Source of the DNA: Favolaschia claudopus
Lineage: Eukaryota > Basidiomycota > Agaricomycetes > Agaricales > Mycenaceae
DNA: 64,000 nucleotides
Assembly: GCA_037176885.1 (NCBI GenBank)
Contig: JAWWNJ010000046.1
Location: 868,001 to 932,000, forward strand
Reading direction: 5' to 3'
Positions within the stretch are counted from its first letter, which is position 1, and every line of letters starts with the position of its first letter. The notes beneath the pieces were generated by a model. The model searched no databases. It worked only from the letters and a program-made list of their open reading frames with translations, and was not told where the DNA came from. Below, in pieces: positions 12,701 through 24,060 of this stretch. Position numbers and translations under genes: made by a program.

Positions 12701-12774
12701 GGCAGTTGCGACATGATTTGAGGAAGAACTTTGAAGGGCTGCAGCTTGCGGATTGGAGGTATCTATCGATTTAG
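9716..12774 (+). CDS. Calpain-family cysteine protease, about fifteen exons (754 aa)
   Basis: Proposed exons are 9716-9945, 10015-10255, 10320-10393, 10441-10657, 10711-10719, 10781-10800, 10851-10878, 10939-11317, 11371-11413, 11478-11572, 11629-11852, 11909-11941, 11994-12075, 12129-12141 and 12198-12774. Phases agree throughout and give 755 codons with the stop. The catalytic cysteine lies in GQCSNCWFISA, which has Asn where most calpains have Asp. The catalytic His is in RHSYSV and the Asn in IRNPSGRTGW. A C2-like, calpain domain III region follows (VIVLAQLDVRYYKG-like, residues about 445-600). The C-terminus has an acidic and proline-rich insert (PPPPLPKPPSRPPSP) before a second short domain-III-like piece (FFLGLKVYTPKDVTVLIEGQ). 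No EF-hands, so calcium regulation would be through C2-like domains. Cytosolic limited proteolysis is the family role. Exons 5 and 14 are tiny and least certain. Confidence 0.85.
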
Positions 12775-15038
12775 ACAAACTTTAGATCGATTTCCTTCTC
12801 TATACCTGTATTTACATTGCCGTTTTGTGGCCCAGAAATGTATCCTGGAATGTATCATACTTCGCTGTCTATGTGCTATGGCTTGACTCTCCAGCCTCGC
12901 CATTCGTTGTTGCGAGCATCCCTCGCACGCGTCGTGGCGAAGCGGAGAGCTGTCACGTGATCGCGTTGCCTCTGCCACGACTAACTCAGAGTGGGATTAA
13001 ATACAACAAGCTTAAGCACCCCGCCTGCGGCAGGGCCGGCTCGCCGCACTCGCGTCCCTCCCAGATCTATCTCTCTCGTCCTTGTTTGTCTACTGTATAT
13101 CGACTCGTTCCTCAATGCGGGTCAAATGCGGGTTGAATGCGGGTGCGCCTTTTTTTTCTCTCTCTTTCTCTTTCATGTGCCGATTCTACGTTCCACCAGA
13201 CATTTCCCGCCGCCCCTGCCATATTTTGGCCTCGCCACGACTAAGATTCTCTCAGTTACTAACGCTGGTTTGGCCTACTCCCTGTACACGCGCTCAGACT
13301 CGGAATATTGTTTCAAGCTCCCGAATATATATCCTTACGTACCGCCCCCGAATTCCACTCTACGTGTGCTTCAAGTCCGCTGCGTTTCGACATCGACGCT
13401 GTCCGCTAATGTTTCAAGTGTGAAGAAAGAGAAAAAAGGTGCAACATTACAAGATCGCGCGACTTCTTTGCACAAACCCGACTCTGCTCAGCTATTCTCA
13501 ACCATATTAATATTTACGATCTAGTACTTTCTTATGTAACGCGCAAGCCTTTATTTCTCGGGCGCCGCATCAACGCATCAAATCAGTGTGATGCGCCAAT
13601 AATCGTTTCGTGTCATGTCACAATGTGACACTTGTGACTTCCTACCATTTGCGTCCAGTGACCGACTTCGATATTGGGCAGGGTCTGCTAGGTGCTCACT
13701 GCTGAGCAGCGGGACCCTGCTCTAATGCTCAAATGAACGCATCGTCTAGCGCCTTAGAACCAGATTCTCGCTCTGCTGTCGGTGCTGCGTGCAACGGTGT
13801 TGTTCGCCTCAAGTTCGGCGCCTGATCTTGTCGACAAAATCAAAATCTCACAGAGTCTCAAGAACATTGCAAGACCCTCTGATGACAATGTCTGGTTACT
13901 CTGATGAAATTATCATTCTGTGTTATAGAACTACACGCTCTGTGGCTCTGTTTATGGCATCGCTGCTTCTCGTTCTCTGGAATATTCTGGTTTTCAATTT
14001 CACGAGTCTTGCCTCTCGATTGCGCGCCGAGGACAGTATATTCTCCCACTTTGATTGTTCTCACTTGCTAAATCTTACATACTATGATAGATCGTCACTC
14101 ATTTCCGCCGATTCTGCATTGTACACCTCCGGCGCCGCTGCGGGACTAGAACTCTCGTCTGGCGCTTCGCCAATTCCACAGCATCCCACTGACAAAAGAC
14201 GACTTCTATTTATCAGTATGGCGCCTACAACGCTTCCAGCGCGCGAAAACAGACCTGCTCGTTTACGAAATAACAGGGGATAATCACGCCACTCCATGTG
14301 GAGCGCCCTGCAATGAGGTGCGCCGCCGTCTATGTCCCATTTATCCTTCTGTTTGCAATGTCGCGAGGTCTCCCTGTTCGCATTTTCATGTAGCAACACG
14401 AATGTTTCCGATCACTTCGGCTGGATGAGTCTGCTACCCAGCCCGTCTATCCTTTTATCGGAAGGTCCGTCTGTTTCTTCTTCGCATGTAACAGTCGAGA
14501 TCTATATGTTCGCCAAAGTTTTCTTTCTGGAGTTTCTGGCTCCAGATATTGGCGCTGAGGCGCTGTAAGGGGTCGGGTTTCGCCGATCGAGCGCCTCAAG
14601 AAGGTCAAGTGGCGCCACTCCCTATGGTTTTCAAGCATTGTCTCATTCCACCGTGCGGCGCTACCTTTGTCTGATTGGCTCCTGTTTATATCGAACGGCC
14701 GAAATGAGCGCAATTCAAGATCGTAGCCTTACACGAGCAACGGAAACACCCTTCTTCTCTCCGTTCTTCTCCCACCAAAGATGCGCTTCTCTGTCTCGAT
14801 CCTTATCAGAGGTTTCTCTCATTTGACAGCAAGACGAATGTTTCTTATATTGTGTCGCCGTGTCGTTGTGGATTCAGTGGTCCTCTTCCAACGATTCCAC
14901 AATGTCCAAGTGTCGAGATTTAACAGGTGAAATTGGTTCCCAGTGCGGTGGGCCCTGGACTCATCTTCTATGTAGACTGCCTCCTCCCCTTCTGGCACAA
15001 CCCCAAGTCCCAGACAAACGAACCTGTGCCCGAGAAGA
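12775..15038. other. 2.3-kb intergenic region with possible unrecognised spliced gene
   Basis: No protein family was recognised. A consensus branch-point string TACTAAC at about 13,257 followed by an AG, and a TCACGTGA palindrome at 12,953, suggest a promoter and an intron. Open frames at 12991-13524 and 13789-14283 do not join into a convincing product. Part may be the long 5' region of the DUF6535 gene. Confidence 0.4.
12953..12966. promoter_or_regulatory. CACGTG palindrome motif, copy 1
   Basis: TCACGTGATCGCGT, a 14-base string containing the bHLH-type TCACGTGA palindrome. It recurs identically at 22241-22254 upstream of the J-domain gene. Confidence 0.35.
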
Positions 15039-18000
15039 ATGGAATGGATGTCAGCGCTGGTGGGCACCCTGCGCGTTCTACTTGTTCCTTGCGGGTCTGA
15101 TGCTTACTGGATAGACGAAATGCTTAAAATTGTGAACGACAGCCCTTTTGAACGACACTGCGCCAACAATGCTGAAGTCTGGAAAACGTATTTGAATTTG
15201 GCCAAAAGATTTGACGAGCATCTTGTGGCATCCGTCAATAACAGCGTTGATCCTCTGCTCATATTTGTAAGTCTTCCAAACTGCGCGGTAAATGTAATAT
15301 CAATATCACTACCCTAGGCTGGCTTGTTCTCTGCCATTCTGACTGCTTTCCTCATTGAGATCCGAACCGAGAAGACGACAAACAGCCTCCTTTTCAGTAT
15401 TGTTCTGGGACAGCACACAATCTCCGACGATGTCCCCTTCCAACCTGTCTCTGCTTTTCGCTGGATAAATGGCCTCTGGTTCACCAGTTTGCTATTCAGT
15501 TTGGGGAGTGCATTGGGCGCAAGTGTAGCGAAGGGCTGGGCAACTCCGTTCTCTACAACGAGCCCGGGTTCGGGTTGGAGCAATGCCCGTGTTCACTCGA
15601 GGTGTTGGTACGGCACTCGGCGTTGGCATCTCAACTTCGTTGTTCAATCTCTTCCTCTTCTGATCCACCTGGCAGTCTTCCTCTTTGGCGCCGGATTGGC
15701 TATACTTTTGTTCCAAGACGATCGCCCCGTCGGCGTCGTCATCCTCGCTCTTATGACCGTCGTAGGTGTAGCTTATCTGGCACCTACTGTTCTTCGCGCT
15801 ACCTTCCCCGACTTTCCATTTCGTACACCGATATCTGGGATCGTTCCATTTCTCTTCGGGCACTGGGATTCGCGTACCTTTGCACCGTTTCCATCATCTG
15901 AAGATGCTCAGAAGGGTTTTGCATTGGCATGGCTGTTGCGGCACTCACTCGAGGACGATGCTATTACCGACTCCGCCATCCGAGCCGTAGCGGGGCTCCC
16001 TTTTCTGATTCCGGTGCAAGACGAACTCGTTCGCGGAGCAACAGCTAGTACGATTTCGAATCGTCTCTCCGCAGAACTATTAAAGGAAACGAAGGATCCC
16101 GTTTTCTTGCGGGGATGTTTGTTCGCACTACTGCATTTGGTGCAAACGAAGCCGTTGGATCCTGTGGCACTGCGAGTGTTATACGACACTAGCGTTGGGA
16201 CCCTACGTAACATCGAATCGATGCCGACAACCGTTCATGAGGTGGCGCTTTGTGTAACAGGCCGCATATTGCTTTTCTCTGAGCAGATACGAGGGAAGGA
16301 ACAACTGGATTTGGAAGACTGTCTCTTTGAAACAGATATTCCAGTGCTTGCTAATTGCTTTCGTGCTCCCTGTCTGTATCGTTCTTTGCGCGAAGTCTGT
16401 CATCTGCGAGGCTGGCAGCCATCCGAGTCCCCATCACATGATGACTTCGTCTGGCTGAAGTCTACCCAGATTGCCCGGCGCCAGGAAGCCCATGCTAAAC
16501 TAATCGCAGAGACAAGTCAAGGTCCGTGTTTCGTCATACGATTCAACCCACGCTTACGCTATGATACCAGACGGGATGACCGTCCCCAAGCTACGAACAG
16601 CATCGAAATTCTTCTTAGATGCATTAGCTTCAAGTTCTGCCCGTGCTGAGGTTGCGTCTTTTCTAGCGACGGCGGCTGACTACGGTACGTCAGTAATTTT
16701 CGCCTTGCTTCATTATATCAACTGATTCATCATCCGCAGAAGCAATATCCGACATGATCAAAACTTCAGAAATATTTCACGACATTGTTGTGTTCATGAC
16801 ACAGTCAGACAAATACTTCGAGCAGCTGGTCGATGCCTTTCTGGTGTTAGCCCGAAACGGTAGGCTCTTCACCCCACAAACTCTTTTCACTATGCTCGAA
16901 TTATTGCAGCTGAATTACGGACTTCTATGAAAACCGCTTTCATGTGGAAAAGTTTTGTGCAATACTGGTCTCGCGGTACTCGCGAAGCTCAGCAGGCCAT
17001 GCAAGCGTTTGGTGAGATTGTAAAATATGGTGATTTTGAGTTTAGAATTGGGGTTTCATTCTCAGGATTGAAACTTCTCAGACGATATAGGGGAAGGGGT
17101 TACCCAACCGGAAATTGAGAGCCAACTAATCCAGTTCCTTGAGAATCAATCACCGGACGTGCGCGAAAGTACAATCGGAGTCTTCGTCAATATTTCGCCG
17201 AAGTGTAAGTCTTCCCGACTTGTATTTGTGTACGACCATTACTTATTACTTGGCTAGATCTCACGACGTCGCAGCTACTGCCCAAGCTCGTCAATTTATT
17301 GGATGACGAATCTAGCGGGCCCCGCCTGGCAGCTGTTCACCTTTTCAATGGCTGGACCCAAGGTGTGTCTAGAGCCGCTGAAGATTTGCAGATGTTTGAT
17401 TCCTACAGATTCATCTAATGCAGAGTTCACATCTAGAATATGGCATCAGATCTGCGGAATGAGAATAACGTTCCACACTCTCGTCTCTTTATCTGAATTG
17501 ACTCTTTCAGGTAAACAGTTGGCCCAAAATGCACGTGGACTGACTGTGTTTCAAGTACTAGATGCAGAGATCTTTGAAGGCGGAACTCCGCAGTTGGAGT
17601 CAATTGCCGGACTCATTCAAGCGCTTGAAGCCGACGACATACGCGATAGGTATGCGGCAGTGAGAGCTATTCGATTTCTCGCAGAGCACTGTATGCATTC
17701 CTTGCAACCATTGCGCAAAATACTCAGCTCAGTTCCAGCCTCGGACCCGGTGACCGGTGCAATGGTAACAACTCTCTTGGCACGCCTTGGGGATGAATTG
17801 TGGGTGTCAGACACTGCATCAGAAGCCATCTGGGCCATTACTTCTCGTGGTACGAAAGCTACCTCGGGAAAATCTTGGCTCTGAACTGCTGACCAGAGGG
17901 CTTTCGATCTGCAATACTGTCGCAGGAAGCACAAGAGCAATTTATCAGGTCGCTCAAAAAGCCGGCATGGCTCGCACGTCGGGATATGCTGCGAATGTTG

Positions 18001-21000
18001 ACCGGTCTAGCGAGATCTGGTTTGCCCTAACATATTGGTCATGTCCTTGTTCTTAAACCTTTCAGATGTTCTTGGCGCTTCCATCGCAATACCATTAATT
18101 CCACAGCTTCTGGAGGCTGTTGAAGATTCAGACGAGGACGTTAGAGAAGCAGCGATTACTTTTGTGATTTCATTGTATGATTACAGTCAGTAAACTTGAA
18201 ACATTGGCGACGCTAGTTGACCTTTTTCAGATCAAATTCGGCCTCAGCTCTCCACCCTGAGATCAAAAATAGTATACTCGCTTGGAGACCTCTACGCAAA
18301 TGTGCGGTTAGCCGCATCGAAGGCTCTGAGACTGCTGCCAGTGTCTTCCAGTCGTGTGTTATCTGTCCTTGATTATTGTGGAACTCCGGATTTAATACTT
18401 CTCCCATCTAGACAACCTGGGTCTCGAAGTCTCCGAGGTCTCTGGATTGTTAATATTGGAGCGACCAAGAGCCTTGCGGATATTGACCGAATTCGCGCAA
18501 TATTGTCCGTATGCGGAAATTAAATCGGCATGTTGGACCTTGGTTGATGATTCTCCAACAGATTCTAATCTTGCCGCTATTTCTGTTTTCAGAGTGTATG
18601 CAGACATTGTTTTGAATTCGGAAGAACGTGGCGATGCTCAATCAAGAGCTCAGTTGAGCATTTTGATTCAAACAATAGGCGTGTTCCTTTCCTGTTGCAA
18701 ACAAGATACTGTTAAATTCCCAATTCAGGAAGTCAATGTATGGGGTTTCATAGTAAAAGCCGCTTCCCCGACTTTTCTGCACGCGCTGAGAAAGCGGAAA
18801 ACTTGAATGAGTTTGGACTGGAGGTCATCAATTTTTTTACTGAACACGGTAAGGAACGGTGTAGTTGTCCTTCTTCTCTGCTAACGTGTCCTAAGATAAA
18901 GCAGGAGCTGCAATCAGTGTGTGCGAAATGATTCTAGCGATTTTTTCTTCCGCCGTCAAGGAAGTGGATGCCGAGCAGAAGGCAAAGAAATTTGCAGCTA
19001 TTGCATCAATTGAACACGGTTGATGTTTCACTATAGAAGCTAATGTCGAACTGACGGACATTATAGATAGTAGCTTTGATTCTGTGATCAGAGCTAGTGT
19101 ATGGAAAGAAGTTGAAGACACTCTGCGTGATATCAATAATGTCACAAAAGATATTGCGCAAATCACGGTCGTTGCTTTGGCGCAACAAGGTTTCTCGATT
19201 TTCATTTACCTCTTTGCAAATTCCTTTGAACGATCAAGCTCAGAGATCATTCATCAAGTAATCACTATGCTTCATGTTGGGGTCAACATGTATACCGGAA
19301 GAAAAGATAATGTTTCTCCTCAGAGCCGTCAGCAAGTTCCCTTTGTTAATTGGCTTGGACCTCATTTCTCTTAGATGTTGTTGAATCTACCATTTTGACG
19401 ACTGACCGGATAACAGAAACACTGAAGGGAGTGTCCACCCAAACCACACCTCTCTCACCAACCACGATCATATATATCTGCGGACTTGTGCTGCTGCAGT
19501 TGGGTCGGCTCATTTAACTTTGTTATTAATATTGGCTCATCTAACTGGATCTAGCGAAGACTCGTGAAATGGCCTTGTTTAAGGCTCTTATTCCCCTGTT
19601 ACCTGACTCAAACGATGGTCTCCAAAAGGTTGATTCAGATTTTTCTGAATATGGTCCACAATTCTTTGTTGAAGGTGCTACAAAGTTACTGATTTGATCT
19701 TAGATCAATCTCTTCAGCTGTTACCTGAGCAACTGGAACAGGTTTTCCCACGGATCAGTGACTCTCCGGAGACTCGGCATCTACTACCCTGCTTCTTGGT
19801 TCGCCTGCTGACTTTTGGTGAGCCCCCCGAAAACGGAAATCTCATTTACCCACAATGATTTCTCGTCAGATGCACTCCCAAGTGGATATGTTATATCTTT
19901 GACACAAAACATCCTCCGCTTCTGTCAAGATACATCTGAGGAGGTGCAAGAGCAGGCATTGATGGCAGTTTTGGTCCTTGCAAAGAGAGGTTAGTTGCGC
20001 TACCAAAGTATGGCAAATTGCGGCAATGTTTGAACACAATCAGACCGCGGTCGTGGAACATCAGCGGTTTTGACTTCAATGTTCACAATGATGAGCACGT
20101 CAGAACTAGAGGACGACACACTTGTTTTAGTAGTTGATAGTCTTGTGGCAGATCGTAAGTGGTGTGAATTCCTCGGATTGTTGAGAAGTCTGGAACTCAT
20201 TCAATTTCATAGCCATAGTCCGTGAATACTTATCAGGCTGGGAAATAACAGAGGAGGTCATTTTGTCGAAGCTGAGGAACACATCCTCCTCATCTTCATC
20301 AACCAAACGGACAGCTTTGAATCTCGTCGAAGCATTCTTGAAGAATGGCACGTTGCTCATCAATTCATTTAAATCTTCTCAGTCCGACGCCTAATGCTGT
20401 GACCAGCGGAACTATGTGCTTCGATTGCTCAAGAGAAGAAAATATTTGACAAAATTGGGAGACTTCTTATGCATCCAGATGCGGACATACAGGAAGCGAC
20501 ATTGAAGGCTATCTTTGCATCTTCAACAAATGGTGGGTTCCCTGGAATCATGCTCTGTTTCGAAATCAAGTCTTCTAGAAACGGCCCGTCGGTTAGTTAT
20601 GTCCACCGGGCGGATTGTTACAGATATTGTCCTCCTGCTTGACCACGGAAGGCTCTCGATCTCTGAATTAGCATTCGACACGGTCGAATTGCTACTCCCT
20701 GAAGGTACTTTCCTCACCTTGGCACTCATTCGAAGAATTTACAGCTAGCCTCCAGATCGTCTAATCCATGAGCTAGCCAAACAGGAAACACTGTTCAGGC
20801 TCTTGGCAAGGCTGGGTGGCAACGAATTCCCTCTTCGCGAGCGCGCTTTCAAATGCTTGTCAAAAATTGTCGGAAACAGGGCGTTATTTTGTTCAGCAAT
20901 TGTTAATTGCGATTCTTACGTGGTCAACAGGAATGGTGAAAGAAATTATGCTGACCAAGAAATGCATCCAACACTTGTTTGAGATGCTCCATGGAAGGGA

Positions 21001-21794
21001 TGAAGACCGGAATATCTTGAGCCTTGTTGATGAACTTGTGAAAGAGGTTAACGGTATGTAGGCACCAAACCAAACCTGTCCTTTTTCCCATTCACACCCC
21101 GAAAGACGAAGATTTCGGGTTAATTGCAACAGCCTTCATTCAACAACCTCTCAAACACCTGGTTGAATCGCAGCAAAGCGCAATTCTCAGCGATTCATAT
21201 ATCGAATTTATCAAGAAACTACCGAGGTAGGACCCTTCCGTTCTTTACGCCACAGCCTGGTTACAAGATTGCCTGTCAGGAACTACCAGGTCTCTCCTGA
21301 TGACACGTTGGACCTCATGTCGCTTCTGAGCAACTCGAACTCGGTCATTGTCAATCGAGCTGGAGCGCTCATTAAACACTTCGCTCAGAATGGTGAGCGG
21401 TAATTTCATATCAGTTTTTTTAAAGGTTAATCAACTTCAGCAGCTTCTTTTCGCCAAAAGATTTTAAATAAGGATGTATGGGGCCGATTATTGCAAACAG
21501 ATGATGCCGAACTTGTAGTGGAAATTCTTAATGAATTTGCAAAAGCTTGTATGTGGACAAAATATCTTTCGTTAAGTAATGCTCGATACTTAACACTCGA
21601 TTTCCCCAGCGGGAACGCAAAGGTTAAAAGTTCCCTATGCATCTGGAATAATGGCTCAACTTCTGAGCATGACAAAAGTGAATTCCGATAGTGTGGGGCG
21701 CTGGCGGTTGGGGTGGAATGGGTTACTTGCTCTCGGGGTATTCTCCTCTGATGAGGAGATGGCCAGGATTGCAGAATGCGCGAATCAAACCTGA
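15039..21794 (+). CDS. DUF6535 membrane protein with long HEAT/ARM repeat array
   Basis: The first accepted exon begins at an ATG at 15039 (the true start may lie further upstream). It carries the DUF6535 lead NAEVWKTYLNLAKRFDEHLV. After an intron (GTAAGT...CCTAG) comes the membrane part: LLIF joined to AGLFSAILTAFLIEI, then GLWFTSLLFSLGSALGA, LPLLIHLAVFLFGAGLAILL and VVILALMTVVGVAYLAPTV, four predicted helices. From about 16,560 the gene becomes a chain of short exons, many coding one helical pair of HEAT type, for example IESQLIQFLENQSPDVRESTI and LTTSQLLPKLVNLLDDESS. Introns are phase 1 again and again. The last exon ends ...ARIAECANQT with TGA at 21792-21794. DUF6535 proteins are an expanded agaricomycete family of unknown function, so a membrane-anchored scaffold is inferred. 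The complete exon list was not resolved and a break in the 19.4-21.4 kb part cannot be excluded. Confidence 0.75.
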
Positions 21795-22451
21795 TACCAG
21801 CCCACAAAGAGCGGGAAATTGGAAGCTGAAGGATTGGTAATTATGATATCCTGAATTTATGAGATCTTTGTTTTTGTCAAATATGTAATTACGACTACTT
21901 TAGTCTCTTGCACAGACTCAAACTTGATAACTCGTTATAGAGTCTGTAACTAGTCTCTTGTAAACAGATGGAACAACACAAGGGTCCTCGTACCTGCGGT
22001 GTGTTGTGGTCTGTAACTGTGTAACATCTGTTGCCGTTACCGCGGTCTGATTACCGTAACGTTGAACCAGCTAGGAATCAAAATTCAGAGAAGAAGACGC
22101 TCACTTACAGTCGGACCTTGAAGGAATGCTCTGACCTCAGACGGATTCGCATCCTAGTCAACACAAAGTCAACATTGATTTAATTTGACAAAGAGTTCAA
22201 GTCATAACGGAAGACGTGGGAACATTGATGCATGCATGCCTCACGTGATCGCGTCGACTCCTTTTCCTCTCCTCCTTGACCTCTCGCCAATTCCGTGATT
22301 TTGCTACTCTCAACGATTGGAGACTCTCGGTTGTGCTACCTACCGGTTTCCACTCCGTCTTCCTTTGTGTCGTGTGTGAAGACCCCGAGGCGTTATCAAA
22401 CTCAGCGCTTCAAGTCCGCTCGCACGGCGCAGACATAGGAGCGTCAGAAAC
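21795..22451. other. Intergenic upstream of J-domain gene
   Basis: No gene supported. A/T-rich left half, then the J-domain promoter, with TCACGTGATCGCGT at 22241-22254. Confidence 0.5.
22241..22254. promoter_or_regulatory. CACGTG palindrome motif, copy 2
   Basis: TCACGTGATCGCGT, identical to 12953-12966, about 200 bases upstream of the J-domain ATG. TCACGTGA is the classic palindromic site for bHLH factors such as Cbf1-type proteins. The binding factor here is inferred, not known. Confidence 0.4.
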
Positions 22452-23831
22452 ATGGGCATAGCAGCGTCGCGCAACGATTTCGATTCTGGGGATCACTACG
22501 TGGTTTTAGGAATCTCTGAGGATGCCACATTTGACGAGATCAGGGTATGTTATCCTCTCCTACATCCAAGTGAAGACAACTCAATTGCAAATATCTGCAG
22601 CAAGCGTACCGCAAAAAGGCGCTAGAGCATCACCCAGACAAGAACCAGAACGACATCGAGGGGGCTACGAAGCGATTCAATCGGGTACTGGAAGCCTACG
22701 AGGTCTGGATTCTCTCAGATTTTTGAGATAATTGAGTCGCTCATTTCTTTTCTTATCATCAGACTTTGTCCGATGAAGCAGTGAGTTAAATCTCTCCTGC
22801 AATTCTTCTCTATCCCAGTATCTAACTCGACTGAAGACAAGATCTGAGTACGACTCAATTCGTGAATACACTAAGTTCGATGCCCGAGAAGAACAGTCTC
22901 GACACACAACAGACCCCTCCAAGTTTGCGCCACCAGGCGCCTGGAATGGAGTGGTCGAGTCCCCAGGAGAGACAAGGTCTGAATGGCTATACCGTCTCGT
23001 ATACGGTCATCCTATGGGGTACAGTCGGAACGGGTTCAGACCCGCCGTTTACACTGCAAATAATCACAGCTTCGAACCCATCGGGATCACCCACAAAATA
23101 ATCTACGACTTTGTGCAGTCACTCAGGTCGCTCGATTTTTCGAGCGATGACCATACTGAAGCGGTGAGCGATATTACTTTTGTTAACCCGAATACTAATC
23201 GCTTGGTCCACTACTGTAGAGTGCTTACAAAGTCATTGAAAACTTCTTCCTCTGCCTCGCACATGACGAACAGCTCTGGCATTCCACCGCCTCTCATGTT
23301 GTCCGAGAATACCCTCGTTTCGGCTGTGCTCATTTCGTCTGGAGCCAAGACGATTGGGATCTATCCGACGGCAGCAGTCCTCCGGAAGCGTATCGGTTCT
23401 ACGAATTTTGGAGTAAATTTAAAACGCTGAAGAGTTTTGATTGGGTGCGACCGTACTCCTGCGGCAGTCAGTTTGCGTCGCCTCGAGCGATCAGGTCTGT
23501 TTTTCTCCTTTTTTCTTTGCAGCCCAGGCTTCCCTGACGCTTCACTGCCAAACATAAGGTATTGCAAGAAGGCTAATAAGCCTTATCAAGACGAAGCTCG
23601 AGCTGCATACAATGATATGATTCATGTAAGTCTCTCCTCCGTTTACGTAGTAAAACTAGTTGGCTGACAATTTCATGTTCGCGATAGAAAATTGTGGAGA
23701 TACTCAAGGACAACGATCCCCGCTACCTCATGCATCTTGCTTTTCTTCGCGAGAGACAAGAACAAGCGGTTAGTACTCCGAATACTAAAAACAAAAAGAA
23801 GTCGAAGAAAAAGAGCAAGACTACATGGTAG
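22452..23831 (+). CDS. J-domain co-chaperone, JJJ1/DNAJC21-like, lacking C-terminal zinc fingers
   Basis: Early exons are 22452-22544, 22601-22702, 22763-22780 and one starting near 22831, then several more to TAG at 23829-23831. Residues 1-65 are a J domain with the essential HPD in EHHPDKNQ and helix [19 protein letters not shown] unique middle segment follows. Next comes the JJJ1 signature: [18 protein letters not shown], then [15 protein letters not shown] and KDNDPRY, which resembles the zuotin/JJJ1 region. In yeast JJJ1 and human DNAJC21 this family acts with Hsp70 in cytosolic 60S ribosome maturation and carries C2H2 fingers downstream. Here the protein ends soon after, in a lysine-rich tail ([14 protein letters not shown]). 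It is therefore a shortened paralogue, or the gene has lost its 3' part. The fourth exon uses an AAG acceptor and is less certain. Confidence 0.8.
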
Positions 23832-24060
23832 ATTTTCTTGCTGACCGATTGCCAGTGCCCCAAACAGTCTCCCAGTTTGTACCATAGTTTACTTTGTCCC
23901 AACATGACCCCAAGCTTGGTTTTCACGTAAAGTGTCCCTTAAGGAAAGAGAATTGAGGGAAATCGTCAGTTACTCAAGAAAGCTCTACGGATACACGCTA
24001 CGAAATTCAACAAAAAATCAATGTCCATGCTGTCCAACTGTCCTAGGTAGTCCGCGTCAC

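Noticed and set aside
13789..14283. 164-codon plus-strand frame with a hydrophobic segment
   Set aside because: No start context, no family and no splice continuation. Kept only as a question in the findings.
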